DNA of 64,000 nt from Burkholderia sp. SRS-W-2-2016. GTDB lineage: Bacteria; Pseudomonadota; Gammaproteobacteria; Burkholderiales; Burkholderiaceae. The translations under genes and the position numbers were made by a program. Shown here piece by piece: positions 26,284 to 35,401 of this stretch. The stretch spans positions 62,001 to 126,000 of the forward strand of contig NZ_MSDV01000034.1 in the NCBI RefSeq assembly GCF_001931485.1, read 5' to 3'. The notes under the pieces were generated by a model. It was not told the origin of the DNA, ran no database searches, and worked only from the letters and a program-made list of their open reading frames with translations. Position 1 is the first letter of the stretch. Each line of letters begins with the position of its first letter.

Positions 26284-28346
26284 GAATGCCCCTCCAGGAG
26301 CTTGCGCATACCTTCTTCGTCGAGAACGGGGATGCCGAGTTCCTCCGCTTTCGCGAGCTTGCTGCCCGCGTCCGCGCCGGCCACCACGTAGCTGGTTTTC
26401 TTCGACACCGAGCCCGCCACCTTCGCGCCCGCCGCTTCGAGCATCTCCTTCGCGTCCTCGCGCGACAGATTGGGCAGCGTGCCGGTCAGCACCACCGTCT
26501 GGCCGGCCAGCACGCCCTGCGGCGCCTTCGGCGCGGGCGGCCCCTCCTTCCAGGTGACCCGGCCCGGCGCGCGCAACTGCTCGATCACCGTGCGGTTGTG
26601 CTCCTCCGCGAAGAACTGGTGCAGCGATTCGGCGACCACCGGGCCCACGTCGTTGACTTCCAGCAACTCTTCGAGCGACGCGTCCATGATCGGCGTCAGC
26701 GAACCGAAGTGCTTGGCGAGATCCTTCGCGGTCGATTCGCCGACATGGCGAATCCCGAGCGCGTAGATGAAACGCGCAAGCGTGGTGTTCTTGGCTTTTT
26801 CGAGCGAGTCGAGCAGGTTCTGCGCGGATTTCTCGGCGAAGCGGTCGAGTTCCGCGAGTGTCGCGAAGCCGAGGTTGAACAGATCGGCCGGCGTGCGCAC
26901 GAGGTTCTGCTCGACCAGCTGATCGATGATCTTCTCGCCGAGGCCGTCGATATCGAGCGCGCGCCGCTGCGCGAAGTGCCACAGCGCCTGCTTGCGCTGC
27001 GCCGGACAAAACAGACCGCCGGTGCAGCGCGCAATCGCCTCGTCCGGCAGGCGCTCGATATTCGAGCCGCACACCGGGCATTGCGTCGGCATCACGAATT
27101 CGCGCGCGTCGGCCGGACGCCGGTCGAGCAGCGCGCTGACCACTTCCGGAATCACGTCGCCGGCGCGCCGCACGATCACCGTATCGCCGATGCGGATGTC
27201 CTTGCGGCGCACTTCGTCTTCGTTGTGCAGCGTCGCATTGGTGACCGTCGCGCCGCCGACGAACACCGGTTCGAGCCGCGCGACCGGCGTGATCGCGCCG
27301 GTGCGGCCGACCTGCACGTCGATCGCGACGAGCTTGGTCAGCGCTTCCTGAGCCGGGAATTTGTGCGCGAGCGCGAAACGCGGCGCGCGTGACACGAAGC
27401 CGAGCGTGTCCTGCTCATCGCGCCGGTTGACCTTGTAGACCACGCCGTCGATGTCGTACGGCAGCCCGTCGCGCTTCTCGCCGACGCCGCGGAAAAAGCC
27501 CAGCAGCCCATCGGCGCCCTGCACGACCGCGCGCTCGCCGTTGACCGGCAGCCCCATCTCCTTGTACCAGTCGAGCAGTTCGCTGTGCGTGGCCGGCATG
27601 TCGGCGCCGTCGAGCACGCCGATTCCATATGCGAAGAACGACAGCGGCCGCTGCGCGGTGATCTTCGAATCGAGCTGGCGCAGGCTACCCGCCGCCGCGT
27701 TGCGCGGGTTCGCGAATTCGCGTTGCTCGGCCGCGCGCTGACGCTCGTTCAGGCGCTCGAAATCGCGCTTGAACATCAGCACCTCGCCGCGCACATCGAG
27801 CACGTGCGGCACGCGCTTGCCCTTCAGTTTCAGCGGGATCGAGCGGATCGTGCGGACGTTTTCGGTGACGTTCTCGCCGGTCGTGCCGTCGCCGCGCGTG
27901 GACGCCTGCACGAACACGCCGTCGACATAGCGCAGCGAGATCGCGAGGCCGTCGAACTTCAGTTCGGCCGCGTAATCGACCGGCACCGGCGGCTCGCTCG
28001 CGTTCTTGCCGAGCGCGTCGCCGACGCGCTTGTCGAACGCGACGATGTCTTCATCGGCGAAACCGTTGTTCAGCGACAGCATCGGCTGATCGTGCACGAC
28101 CGGCTCGAAGCCGCTGGCCGCCTCGCCGCCGACGCGCTGGGTCGGCGAATCCGGCACGATCAGGTCCGGATGCTCGCCTTCGATACGCTCCAGTTCCTTG
28201 AACAGTGTGTCGTACTCGGCGTCCGGCAGGTCCGGCTGATCGAGCACGTAGTACGCGTAGTTCGCGCGTTCGAGCTCGGCGCGCAGCCATGCGGCCCGTT
28301 CGGCCGGCGCACTGGTTTCGGAAGGAGGGACAGGGGTTCGGGCCAT
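26280..28346 (-). CDS. ligA: NAD-dependent DNA ligase
   Basis: Seals nicks in replication and repair using NAD+. The 688 residues have the Ia domain (YYVLDQPDLPDAEYDTLFKEL) and the nucleotidyltransferase core with adenylated Lys in AELKFDGLAISL (near 129). A Cys4 zinc finger (CPVCGSNIE...CTGGLFCPAQ, about 424-446), helix-hairpin-helix repeats and a C-terminal BRCT domain (VLAGQTVVLTGTLPNLSRED) follow. I chose ATG 28346 (MARTPVPP), the usual family start; in-frame ATG 28382 would add 12 residues. It ends overlapping def. Confidence 0.96.
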   Translation of the reverse strand: MARTPVPPSETSAPAERAAWLRAELERANYAYYVLDQPDLPDAEYDTLFKELERIEGEHPDLIVPDSPTQRVGGEAASGFEPVVHDQPMLSLNNGFADEDIVAFDKRVGDALGKNASEPPVPVDYAAELKFDGLAISLRYVDGVFVQASTRGDGTTGENVTENVRTIRSIPLKLKGKRVPHVLDVRGEVLMFKRDFERLNERQRAAEQREFANPRNAAAGSLRQLDSKITAQRPLSFFAYGIGVLDGADMPATHSELLDWYKEMGLPVNGERAVVQGADGLLGFFRGVGEKRDGLPYDIDGVVYKVNRRDEQDTLGFVSRAPRFALAHKFPAQEALTKLVAIDVQVGRTGAITPVARLEPVFVGGATVTNATLHNEDEVRRKDIRIGDTVIVRRAGDVIPEVVSALLDRRPADAREFVMPTQCPVCGSNIERLPDEAIARCTGGLFCPAQRKQALWHFAQRRALDIDGLGEKIIDQLVEQNLVRTPADLFNLGFATLAELDRFAEKSAQNLLDSLEKAKNTTLARFIYALGIRHVGESTAKDLAKHFGSLTPIMDASLEELLEVNDVGPVVAESLHQFFAEEHNRTVIEQLRAPGRVTWKEGPPAPKAPQGVLAGQTVVLTGTLPNLSREDAKEMLEAAGAKVAGSVSKKTSYVVAGADAGSKLAKAEELGIPVLDEEGMRKLLEGHS

Positions 28347-28486
28347 ACGCGCGGAAGCTTTATCAGGATGAAAGTCGGACATCGGATTATCGCAGGAAGC
28401 CTGGCCCTTTACATCGGCCGAATGGGGGACTTGCGAGGCGTTTCGCGCACTCGCGCGAATGCCTGAAAACGATGCCGGAAACGACA

Positions 28487-28509
28487 ACGGCCGCACATTG
28501 TGCGGCCGT
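28487..28509 (-). terminator. Hairpin between zipA and ligA
   Basis: ACGGCCGCAC (28487-28496) pairs with GTGCGGCCGT (28500-28509) around three bases. On the minus strand it is followed by a T-rich but interrupted stretch, so it may partly terminate zipA transcripts before ligA. Confidence 0.5.
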
Positions 28510-28550
28510 CAATTCCTGCGCGAAAAACGCGCGGTGCTACGAGGCGGAGG

Positions 28551-29900
28551 TTACTGGCTGAACAGCCGCCGCGTCGCCGGCGAGCCCGCCGGAATGCCCG
28601 CCTGTTCGAGTTTCGCGTAGAGCGTCATCAGCTGCTTTTCGATCGCCAGCAGCGCGCTCTCCGGCAACGGCCGGCGGCCATCGTCGACGACCCGCCCGCC
28701 GATCCGCTCGGCCAGCGATTTCGCGTAGTCGCACATCAGCCGGAACGGCAGGATGTCCTCGTCGGCGACCGGCACGTCGAGCACCAGCGTGATCATCTCG
28801 CCGCCCTTGTACGTGAGGTCGTCGCGCAGGAAGTTGGTGTCGCCGAACTGCAGCATGAACACCGGGCTCTGGCGCGAGTCGAGCTTGACGAAGCGGGTGC
28901 CGTCGCGCGACAGCAGCAGACCGTCCTGCGACGCGACCGCCTGCACATAATTGGCCGACCACGGCGCGCCGTCCGACAGCACGTTGATCGACAGCTGCGC
29001 GTCGCACTGCGCGGCGAAGCCGTCGAGCTCGCGCGCCATCGCGACGGTTTCCAGCATGTCGGGGAATTCGGGCGCCGCGTCGAGCGCATCGGCGAACTGC
29101 TGCACGCCGGTCACGAACTCGGAGAATTCGAGCTCGTTCAGCGCGCCGCTGCGGTTCGCGAGCTGCGCGGCCGCGCGCAGTTCCTCGTAACGGGTGCCGT
29201 TCTGCAGCAGCTCCCACGCGCCGCCTTCGGGCTTGCCCTCGATATGTACCGGCTTGCTGCCCGCGCGACGCAGCCGCTGCGCGAGCGGAATCACCTTGTC
29301 GCCGGCCACCGGGCCGTTCAGGCGAATCGGCACGATGCAGTCGATACGACGGTCGACGATCGCCGGCGGTGCCGACGAAATCGTCGTGGCGGCCGGCAGG
29401 ATCGGCTCGACGCGTTCCTGCTCGACCGGCGCGGGCTTCGCGGTGGCAGCCGTTTCGGCGGCGGGACGCTCGCTGTCGCCGTCGGACGCCTCGGCGTGCT
29501 GGGACTCGCCCTCACCTTCGGCTCGCGCCGCTTCTTCAGCGGCCGGATAACCGTTCGGCGAGGTCATCTCCGCCTGAATATCGGCCGGCGTATCGAGCGG
29601 CGCGGTGGCCGCACCCGCAGCCGCACTTGCACCAAAGGTCGGCTCGACCCGCGCGGCGCTCGTATCCGCGAGCGGCTCGGCGCTCACGCTCGGCTCGCGC
29701 CGGGTGGTCGGCCGGGCCGGCTCGATGAACGGGCTCTGCTCTTCATGCTCGTCCCGCGGCGCAAAGCTTTCGGCGGTCTCGGCCGGCATCGGCCGCGGCA
29801 TCTTGCGACGCACCTTCGCGCCCTGCCACGCGTTGTACACGACCACGCCCCCGACCACCACGGCGCCCGCGCCGATCAAACCGAGTGTCAACTCGTCCAT
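28551..29900 (-). CDS. zipA: Cell division protein ZipA
   Basis: Probable FtsZ anchor in the septal ring. The 449 residues begin with a single N-terminal membrane segment (LTLGLIGAGAVVVGGVVVYNAW, N-out). About 170 residues of acidic, Ala/Pro-rich linker follow, then a C-terminal ZipA FtsZ-binding domain (IVPIRLNGPVAGDKVIPLAQ to MCDYAKSLAERIGGRVVDD). Sequence conservation of ZipA in beta-proteobacteria is low, so the call rests on architecture, domain pattern and the smc-zipA-ligA order, which is the conserved context. Confidence 0.85.
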   Translation of the reverse strand: MDELTLGLIGAGAVVVGGVVVYNAWQGAKVRRKMPRPMPAETAESFAPRDEHEEQSPFIEPARPTTRREPSVSAEPLADTSAARVEPTFGASAAAGAATAPLDTPADIQAEMTSPNGYPAAEEAARAEGEGESQHAEASDGDSERPAAETAATAKPAPVEQERVEPILPAATTISSAPPAIVDRRIDCIVPIRLNGPVAGDKVIPLAQRLRRAGSKPVHIEGKPEGGAWELLQNGTRYEELRAAAQLANRSGALNELEFSEFVTGVQQFADALDAAPEFPDMLETVAMARELDGFAAQCDAQLSINVLSDGAPWSANYVQAVASQDGLLLSRDGTRFVKLDSRQSPVFMLQFGDTNFLRDDLTYKGGEMITLVLDVPVADEDILPFRLMCDYAKSLAERIGGRVVDDGRRPLPESALLAIEKQLMTLYAKLEQAGIPAGSPATRRLFSQ

Positions 29901-30012
29901 GCATGCTCCATCAGCAATTCTTCTATCCGCGCGGGACCGCGTGCGCTTCAGTTCTCGCGCGGCCGGTCAGCACCGCCGCTGCGCTGAACGCGCCGCCCGC
30001 GAAGGCCTTAAC

Positions 30013-33000
30013 TCAAACGATATTCTGGGCGAAACCCGCCGCCGTTTCCATGTCGACCGCGACGATCCGCGATACGCCCTGCTCCTGCATCGTCACGCCG
30101 ATCAGCTGCTGCGCCATCTCCATCGCGATCTTGTTGTGCGAGATGAACAGGAACTGGGTCTTGTCCGACATCGCCCGCACGAGGTTCGCAAAGCGCTCGG
30201 TGTTCGCGTCGTCGAGCGGCGCGTCCACTTCGTCGAGCAGACAGAACGGCGCCGGATTCAGCTGGAACATCGCGAACACCAGCGCGGTCGCGGTCAGCGC
30301 TTTCTCGCCGCCCGACAGCAGGTGAATCGTCGAATTCTTCTTGCCCGGCGGCTGCGCCATCACCTGCACGCCGGCATCGAGAATCTCGTCGCCGGTCATG
30401 ATCAGCTTCGCCTGGCCGCCGCCGAAGAGTCGCGGGAACAGCTCGCCGAAATGACGGTTCACTTCGTCGAAGGTGCTTTGCAGCAGCGTGCGGGTTTCCG
30501 CGTCGATCTTGCGGATCGCGTCTTCGAGCGTTTCGATCGCGCTGGTCAAATCGGCCGATTGCGCGTCGAGGAAGGTCTTGCGCTCGCTCGCCGCTTTCAG
30601 CTCGTCAAGCGCGGCCATGTTGACCGGTCCGAGCGCGATGATCGCGTTGTTGATCCGCGTGACTTCGCCTTGCAGATACGACGGCTTCATGTCCGGCGTC
30701 AGCTTGGCCTGCAATTCGGCCTCGTCGACGCCCGCCGCCGCGAGCTGTTCGATGAACTGCTCGCCGTTCAGGCGCGCGGCCTGTTCCTTCAGCTGCAATT
30801 CGTTGATGCGGTCGCGCAGCGGCTGCAATGCGCGCTCGGCGGTCAGGCGGGTTTCGTCGGCCGCACGCAGCTTCGCGGTCAGGTCGTCGAGTTCGACCCG
30901 CGCCGCGCGCAGCGCCTCTTCTTTCGCGGTGCGGATGTCGAGCGCGTCCTGCAAGCCGGTGTGCGCGGTCTGCTCGTTGATCGTTTCGAGCTCGGCGCGC
31001 GCGTCTTCGAGCGAGCCGGCCACGCGCTCGCTCTGCTCGTGCGCGACCTGGATGCTGCGCTTGAGCTCGTCGATCCGGTTCGTCATGTTGCGCGCGGCAA
31101 AGCGCGCATCGGTCGCGGCACGGTCGAGATCGCGCGCTTCGCCGCGTGCGCCCGTCAGTTGTTCGTCGAGCGCTTCGAACGCCAGTTGATGGTCTTCGAA
31201 GCGCGCCTGCAATTCGGCGAGTTCGCCGTCGTGGCGCTCGAAGTTCGCTTCGGACTCAGCCCGCAACGCGCGCTGCTCTTCGACCTGAGCGGCGATTTCC
31301 TCGAGTTCCTCGCGAATCTGCGTGCTGCGCTGCGTGTAGCGCTCATGCGCCTGAGTCAGCTTCAGCACGTCCATCTGCAATGCGTGGACCCGCTGGGTCG
31401 CGCGCTCGGCTTGCGCACGCAGATCGGCGAGCGCCTGTGCGGCCTGGGTATGCGCGGCTTCCGCGCGGATCGCGGCGGCCTTCGCGTCGTCGGCGAGCAG
31501 CGCCTGCGCGCGCACCTGACGGCCGAGGTTTTCGATTTCCTGCTGGCGGCCGAGCATACCAGCCTGTTCGGAGTCGGCCGCGTACAGCTGCACGCCGACG
31601 CGCGTGACCAGATGCCCCGCCTTGACGACGAACGCGCCGCCTTCGGGCAGCTGCGAGCGCATTGCGAGCGCCTGCTGCAGATCGTCCGCGACGAACGCAA
31701 GTCCCAGCCAGTCGTTCAGCACCGCGCGGATGCCCGCGTCTTCGATCCGCACCAGCGACAGCAGCGAGCGCAGCGCGGCGGGCGCCGCCGGCGCCGGTTG
31801 ACCGGCCGAGGGCGGCGCGTAGAACGCGAGCTTGGCGGGCGGCGCGTCGGTTGCGAACGCCTTGACCCAGTCGAGATTCGACACTTCGAGCGCGGCGAGG
31901 CGCTCGCGCAGCATCGCTTCGAGCGCGGTTTCCCAACCGGCTTCGACGTGCAGCTTCTTCCACAGACGCGGCAGGCTGCCCAGTTCGTGCTTGTCGAGCC
32001 ACGGCTGGATCTTGCCTTCGGTCTGCACGCTTTCCTGCAACTGCTTGAGCGCGGCGAGGCGCGCGTCGAGCTGGTGAATCTGCGCGCTTTCGGCCTGCAC
32101 GCGCTCCTGCGCGGCGCGGCGCTCGCCATCCAGCCTCGGCAGCGTTTCCTGCGCATCGGCAAGGCGTGCCTGCGCGTCGTGGAGAATTTCCTCGTGTTCG
32201 GCGAGCTGCATGCGCAACTCTTCGAGCTGCGCTTCGTCGGGCGCGTCGAGCCCGCCCGCCTCCGACTTCAGCCGCTCATGGCGCTGCTGCAACTGCTGCA
32301 ACTGCTGATCGGCATTGCGCTGATGCGCGGCTTCGAGTTTGAGCGCCTGTTCGGTCTGCGCGATGCCGCCGCGCTCCGCGTTCAGTTCGGCCTGCGCATC
32401 GCGCCAGCGCGCTTCGAGCGCGGGCAGCGCGTCGTGCTTCGCGGCCGCGTCCTCTTCGGCGAGCACCGCCCTTTCTTCGGCGACGGCCAGTTGCTCCTCG
32501 GCGTCGGCGATATCGTCCTGCGCCTTGTCCGCCTGCGACTGCCACTGCTCACGCTGCGCGGTCAGCGCGGCGATCTGCGCCTGCACGCGATTACGCGACT
32601 CGACGATGAAGCGGATCTCCGCCTCGAGCCGGCTCACTTCCGCGTTCGCTTCATAGAGCGCGCCTTGCGCACCCTGCATCGCGTCGCTCGCGGAATAGTG
32701 CGCGACCCGCAGCGTTTCGAGTTCCAATTCGACTTCGCGCAACCTCGCGGTCTGCGCTTCGAGGTCGATCTGCGCCTGTTCGATCGCGCGCTGCTGGCGT
32801 TGCTGCTCGCCGCCCGCCTCGTTCTTGCGCAACAGCCACAGCAGCCGCTGCTTTTCTTCGCCGTCGGTCTGCAACTCGCGATAACGGGTCGCGACGATCG
32901 CCTGCGCTTCGAGCTTCTCGAGATTCGCGCCGAGTTCGCGGACGATGTCCTCGACCCGCGTCAGGTTCTCGCGCGTGTCGTGCAGACGGTTCTCGGTCTC

Positions 33001-33534
33001 GCGGCGGCGTTCCTTGTACTTCGACACGCCGGCGGCTTCTTCGAGGAACACCCGCAGCTCTTCCGGCTTCGCCTCGATCAGGCGCGCGATCATGCCCTGC
33101 CCGATGATCGCGTACGCGCGCGGCCCGAGGCCGGTGCCGAGGAAAATGTCCTGGATGTCGCGGCGGCGCGCCGGCAGGTTGTTGATGTAGTAGCTGGAAG
33201 TGCCGTCGCGGGTCAGCACGCGCTTCACCGCGATTTCCGCATACTGGCCCCACTGGCCGGCGGCGCGGCCTTCCGCGTTGTCGAACACCAGTTCGACGCT
33301 CGCGCGGCTGCCGGGCTTGCGGGCCGTCGAGCCGTTGAAGATCACGTCCTGCATCGACTCGCCGCGCAACTCCGACGCGCGCGATTCGCCGAGCACCCAG
33401 CGCACCGCGTCGATGATGTTGGATTTGCCGCACCCGTTCGGGCCGACCACGCCGACTAGCTGGCCTGGGACCTGGAAATGGGTGGGATCGACGAAGGATT
33501 TGAAGCCAGCGAGTTTGATCGAGGTGAGACGCAC
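30013..33534 (-). CDS. smc: Chromosome segregation protein SMC
   Basis: Condensin ATPase that organises and segregates the chromosome. The 1173 residues have the N-terminal head with Walker A GPNGCGKSNIIDAVRWVLGE (about 30-49). Long coiled coils (Glu/Gln/Ala/Arg-rich) flank a central hinge (about 500-650, GVQLYAADSEQAGMLGRQ nearby). The C-terminal head has LLSGGEKALTATALVFAMF near 1068 and LLDEVDAPLDDAN (Walker B and D-loop). The start is a GTG (V/M-RLTSIKLAGFKSFVDPT). It leads the smc-zipA-ligA-def run. Confidence 0.97.
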   Translation of the reverse strand: MRLTSIKLAGFKSFVDPTHFQVPGQLVGVVGPNGCGKSNIIDAVRWVLGESRASELRGESMQDVIFNGSTARKPGSRASVELVFDNAEGRAAGQWGQYAEIAVKRVLTRDGTSSYYINNLPARRRDIQDIFLGTGLGPRAYAIIGQGMIARLIEAKPEELRVFLEEAAGVSKYKERRRETENRLHDTRENLTRVEDIVRELGANLEKLEAQAIVATRYRELQTDGEEKQRLLWLLRKNEAGGEQQRQQRAIEQAQIDLEAQTARLREVELELETLRVAHYSASDAMQGAQGALYEANAEVSRLEAEIRFIVESRNRVQAQIAALTAQREQWQSQADKAQDDIADAEEQLAVAEERAVLAEEDAAAKHDALPALEARWRDAQAELNAERGGIAQTEQALKLEAAHQRNADQQLQQLQQRHERLKSEAGGLDAPDEAQLEELRMQLAEHEEILHDAQARLADAQETLPRLDGERRAAQERVQAESAQIHQLDARLAALKQLQESVQTEGKIQPWLDKHELGSLPRLWKKLHVEAGWETALEAMLRERLAALEVSNLDWVKAFATDAPPAKLAFYAPPSAGQPAPAAPAALRSLLSLVRIEDAGIRAVLNDWLGLAFVADDLQQALAMRSQLPEGGAFVVKAGHLVTRVGVQLYAADSEQAGMLGRQQEIENLGRQVRAQALLADDAKAAAIRAEAAHTQAAQALADLRAQAERATQRVHALQMDVLKLTQAHERYTQRSTQIREELEEIAAQVEEQRALRAESEANFERHDGELAELQARFEDHQLAFEALDEQLTGARGEARDLDRAATDARFAARNMTNRIDELKRSIQVAHEQSERVAGSLEDARAELETINEQTAHTGLQDALDIRTAKEEALRAARVELDDLTAKLRAADETRLTAERALQPLRDRINELQLKEQAARLNGEQFIEQLAAAGVDEAELQAKLTPDMKPSYLQGEVTRINNAIIALGPVNMAALDELKAASERKTFLDAQSADLTSAIETLEDAIRKIDAETRTLLQSTFDEVNRHFGELFPRLFGGGQAKLIMTGDEILDAGVQVMAQPPGKKNSTIHLLSGGEKALTATALVFAMFQLNPAPFCLLDEVDAPLDDANTERFANLVRAMSDKTQFLFISHNKIAMEMAQQLIGVTMQEQGVSRIVAVDMETAAGFAQNIV

Positions 33535-33706
33535 GGCGATTTCGCTGTTTGAAAAGAGGGTGTGATAGGTGGCTCGCGAGGTTGCGCCGGTCGTTCACCG
33601 CCGTGGCGGGACGGCCCACGCAACCTCGCGAGCCTTCGCAATTGGGTTGCCGGCGGGGCGCGCTGCTGCATTTGCAACTGCGCACGCGCCGGCTAATGAG
33701 GGGGAA

Positions 33707-34888
33707 TCATACCATCGCGCGCGGGCGATTCTTACCGCCCTTACGGTGGTCGTCGCGCTCGCGGCCTGGCTCGCTTGCGCGCTCGCTTCCGTGCTCGATT
33801 CCGTGCTCGATTCCGTGCTCGATTCCGTGCTCGATTCCGTGCTCGATTCCGTGCTCGATTCCGTGCTCGCTTCCGTGCTCGATTCCTCGCTCATTCGCGG
33901 GTTCGTTTACCTGCGTGCTGGCGCCGCCGGCACCAGCGCCGCCGCCGTCATGCTCGCCCGGCACGCCGGTGTCCTCGATCGCGGGATCGGGCGGCGCGCT
34001 CTTCGTGCGATGCACCCAGCTCGACAGCGCCGACGCAAGCACGATGCACGCGCCGCCGGCCCATTCGCGCGGCCCCGGCATCTCGCCGGCGAACAGCCAC
34101 GCGGACAGCGCGGTCACGACCAGTTCGAACAGCATGATGATCGACGCGCGATTGGCCGGCACACGGGCAAGCCCGTATTGCACCAGCATGTTGTTCGACG
34201 CGAGCAGCAAGCCGAGGCCCAGCACCAGCCCCGCCGCCGTGAGCAGATGCGCGCCGGCGGGCGGCGCGGGCATCGGCTCGAACAGCGCCGCCAGCGCGCC
34301 GAGCAGCGCCGCGCCGCCGAACACCGTCGCGGTTCGCATCTCCGGCTTCATGTCCGGCAGCACGCGGCTCGTCTTCAGGATCAGCACGTTGCTCATCGCG
34401 AAGCCCATCCCGCCCGCCAGACCCGCCCATTCGGCCGCGTTGCCGGGCATCGGGATGCCGAGTTGCGGCGACCACAGCATCGTGACCGCGCCGGCCAGCG
34501 ACAGCGCCGCGAGCGCCGCGCCCGACCACGTGAGCCGCTCGTGCAGGATGAAGTGCGCGAACAGCGCGGTCCACGCGGGCGTCAGATAGAACAGCAGCAG
34601 CACGCGCATCACCTGACCGTGGATCGAGCCCCACACGAAGCCGAGATTGGTAACGCCGGCCGCGAGCGCGAGCGCCGGCAGCAGCCAGTGCCAGCGCACC
34701 GTCTTCAGCGCGCGGCGCCGCACCAGCAGCACGAACAGGCACCCGGTGCCGCTCGTGAGCGCACTCGCGGCGGTGCCGGTCACGCCGAGCGCGGCAAGCA
34801 TCCGCAGCGGATACCAGACGATTCCCCAGACCGACGCGCCGAGCATGATCGCGAGCGTCGGCCAGCCGTTGCGCAGCCAGTTGGTCAT
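33707..34888 (-). CDS. DMT-superfamily (EamA-type) transporter with a His-rich repeat tail
   Basis: Predicted ten-helix inner-membrane transporter of the drug/metabolite superfamily; substrate unknown. The 393 residues start MTNWLRNGWPTLAIMLGAS and hold two EamA halves (GASVWGIVWYPLRMLAALGV; GGMGFAMSNVLILKTSRVLP). About 300 residues are membrane core. The last 80 are hydrophilic and include about seven consecutive EHGI/EHGS units near 334-369, encoded by a 12-bp array. The open frame runs upstream to 35380, but that part is non-coding in character; the MTNWLRNGW start is where the first helix begins. With ten helices and the N-terminus inside, the tail would face the cytosol (inference). Confidence 0.85.
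   Translation of the reverse strand: MTNWLRNGWPTLAIMLGASVWGIVWYPLRMLAALGVTGTAASALTSGTGCLFVLLVRRRALKTVRWHWLLPALALAAGVTNLGFVWGSIHGQVMRVLLLFYLTPAWTALFAHFILHERLTWSGAALAALSLAGAVTMLWSPQLGIPMPGNAAEWAGLAGGMGFAMSNVLILKTSRVLPDMKPEMRTATVFGGAALLGALAALFEPMPAPPAGAHLLTAAGLVLGLGLLLASNNMLVQYGLARVPANRASIIMLFELVVTALSAWLFAGEMPGPREWAGGACIVLASALSSWVHRTKSAPPDPAIEDTGVPGEHDGGGAGAGGASTQVNEPANERGIEHGSEHGIEHGIEHGIEHGIEHGIEHGIEHGSERASEPGRERDDHRKGGKNRPRAMV
33781..33888 (+). repeat. 12-bp tandem array in the DMT transporter gene
   Basis: Nine consecutive 12-bp units of GCTCGATTCCGT, the first, eighth and last with substitutions. On the minus strand they encode the Glu-His-Gly-Ile repeats at the transporter C-terminus. The 12-bp period keeps the reading frame. 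Confidence 0.93.
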
Positions 34889-35401
34889 CGGCTGGGGCTC
34901 CGGGTGGTGCGGGCTGAAGTGGGTAGATGTGCCGGTGCCCGTGCCGGGGTTGGCGCTGACGTTAGCGTCGGGCTTGGCGCTGGCGTAACGGTGCGGGTCG
35001 GAGGGAGCGTGGACTTGCCCGTAGACGTTGGCCCCTGAGCGCCCGCGGCGTTGTGTGTGGATATCCGAGCGGGCGTGGGCGTGCCCGCCAACCTGCCGCT
35101 GGCGGCGGCCTGGCACCCGCTCGGTCGGCCTGTCTCCGGAACTGCTGCGTACATTGCTGCTCCTGCGTGTTTTTTCGTGCAAAGCCCGGCGCCATTGCTC
35201 GCCGCGGCCTTTGCGCTGCGTGTCGAGGCGCCGCCCGGCGGGGCGCGCCACGCTATAATCGACCGCTTGCCGCCGCTGCCGGCCGGCCCTCGCCGGGCCG
35301 CACGGCGCGCGCATGAGACGCCGTGTGACGCGCCGCCCGCCGGCTTGCGAAGCACGTGTTCTCGCCCCGTCCGCGTCCATCCCGATCAGGCCATCTCGTC
35401 C
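34889..35401. other. Divergent DMT/dapC intergenic region
   Basis: This 513-bp gap is GC-rich, with degenerate GGTGCC/GGCGCT-like runs around 34915-34990. No protein in it looks real. The only regulatory signal I see is a consensus -10 TATAAT at 35254-35259. Confidence 0.5.
35254..35259 (+). promoter_or_regulatory. Consensus -10 box upstream of dapC
   Basis: TATAAT stands alone in very GC-rich DNA, 143 bases before the dapC start codon. No recognisable -35 is present at 16-18 bp (the bases there are CCGCCC), so an activator or another sigma factor could be involved. Confidence 0.4.

Noticed and set aside
33535..33706. A separate gene between smc and the DMT transporter
   Set aside because: Short frames only, with shadow composition and no start signal. 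It is the smc upstream and transporter downstream region.
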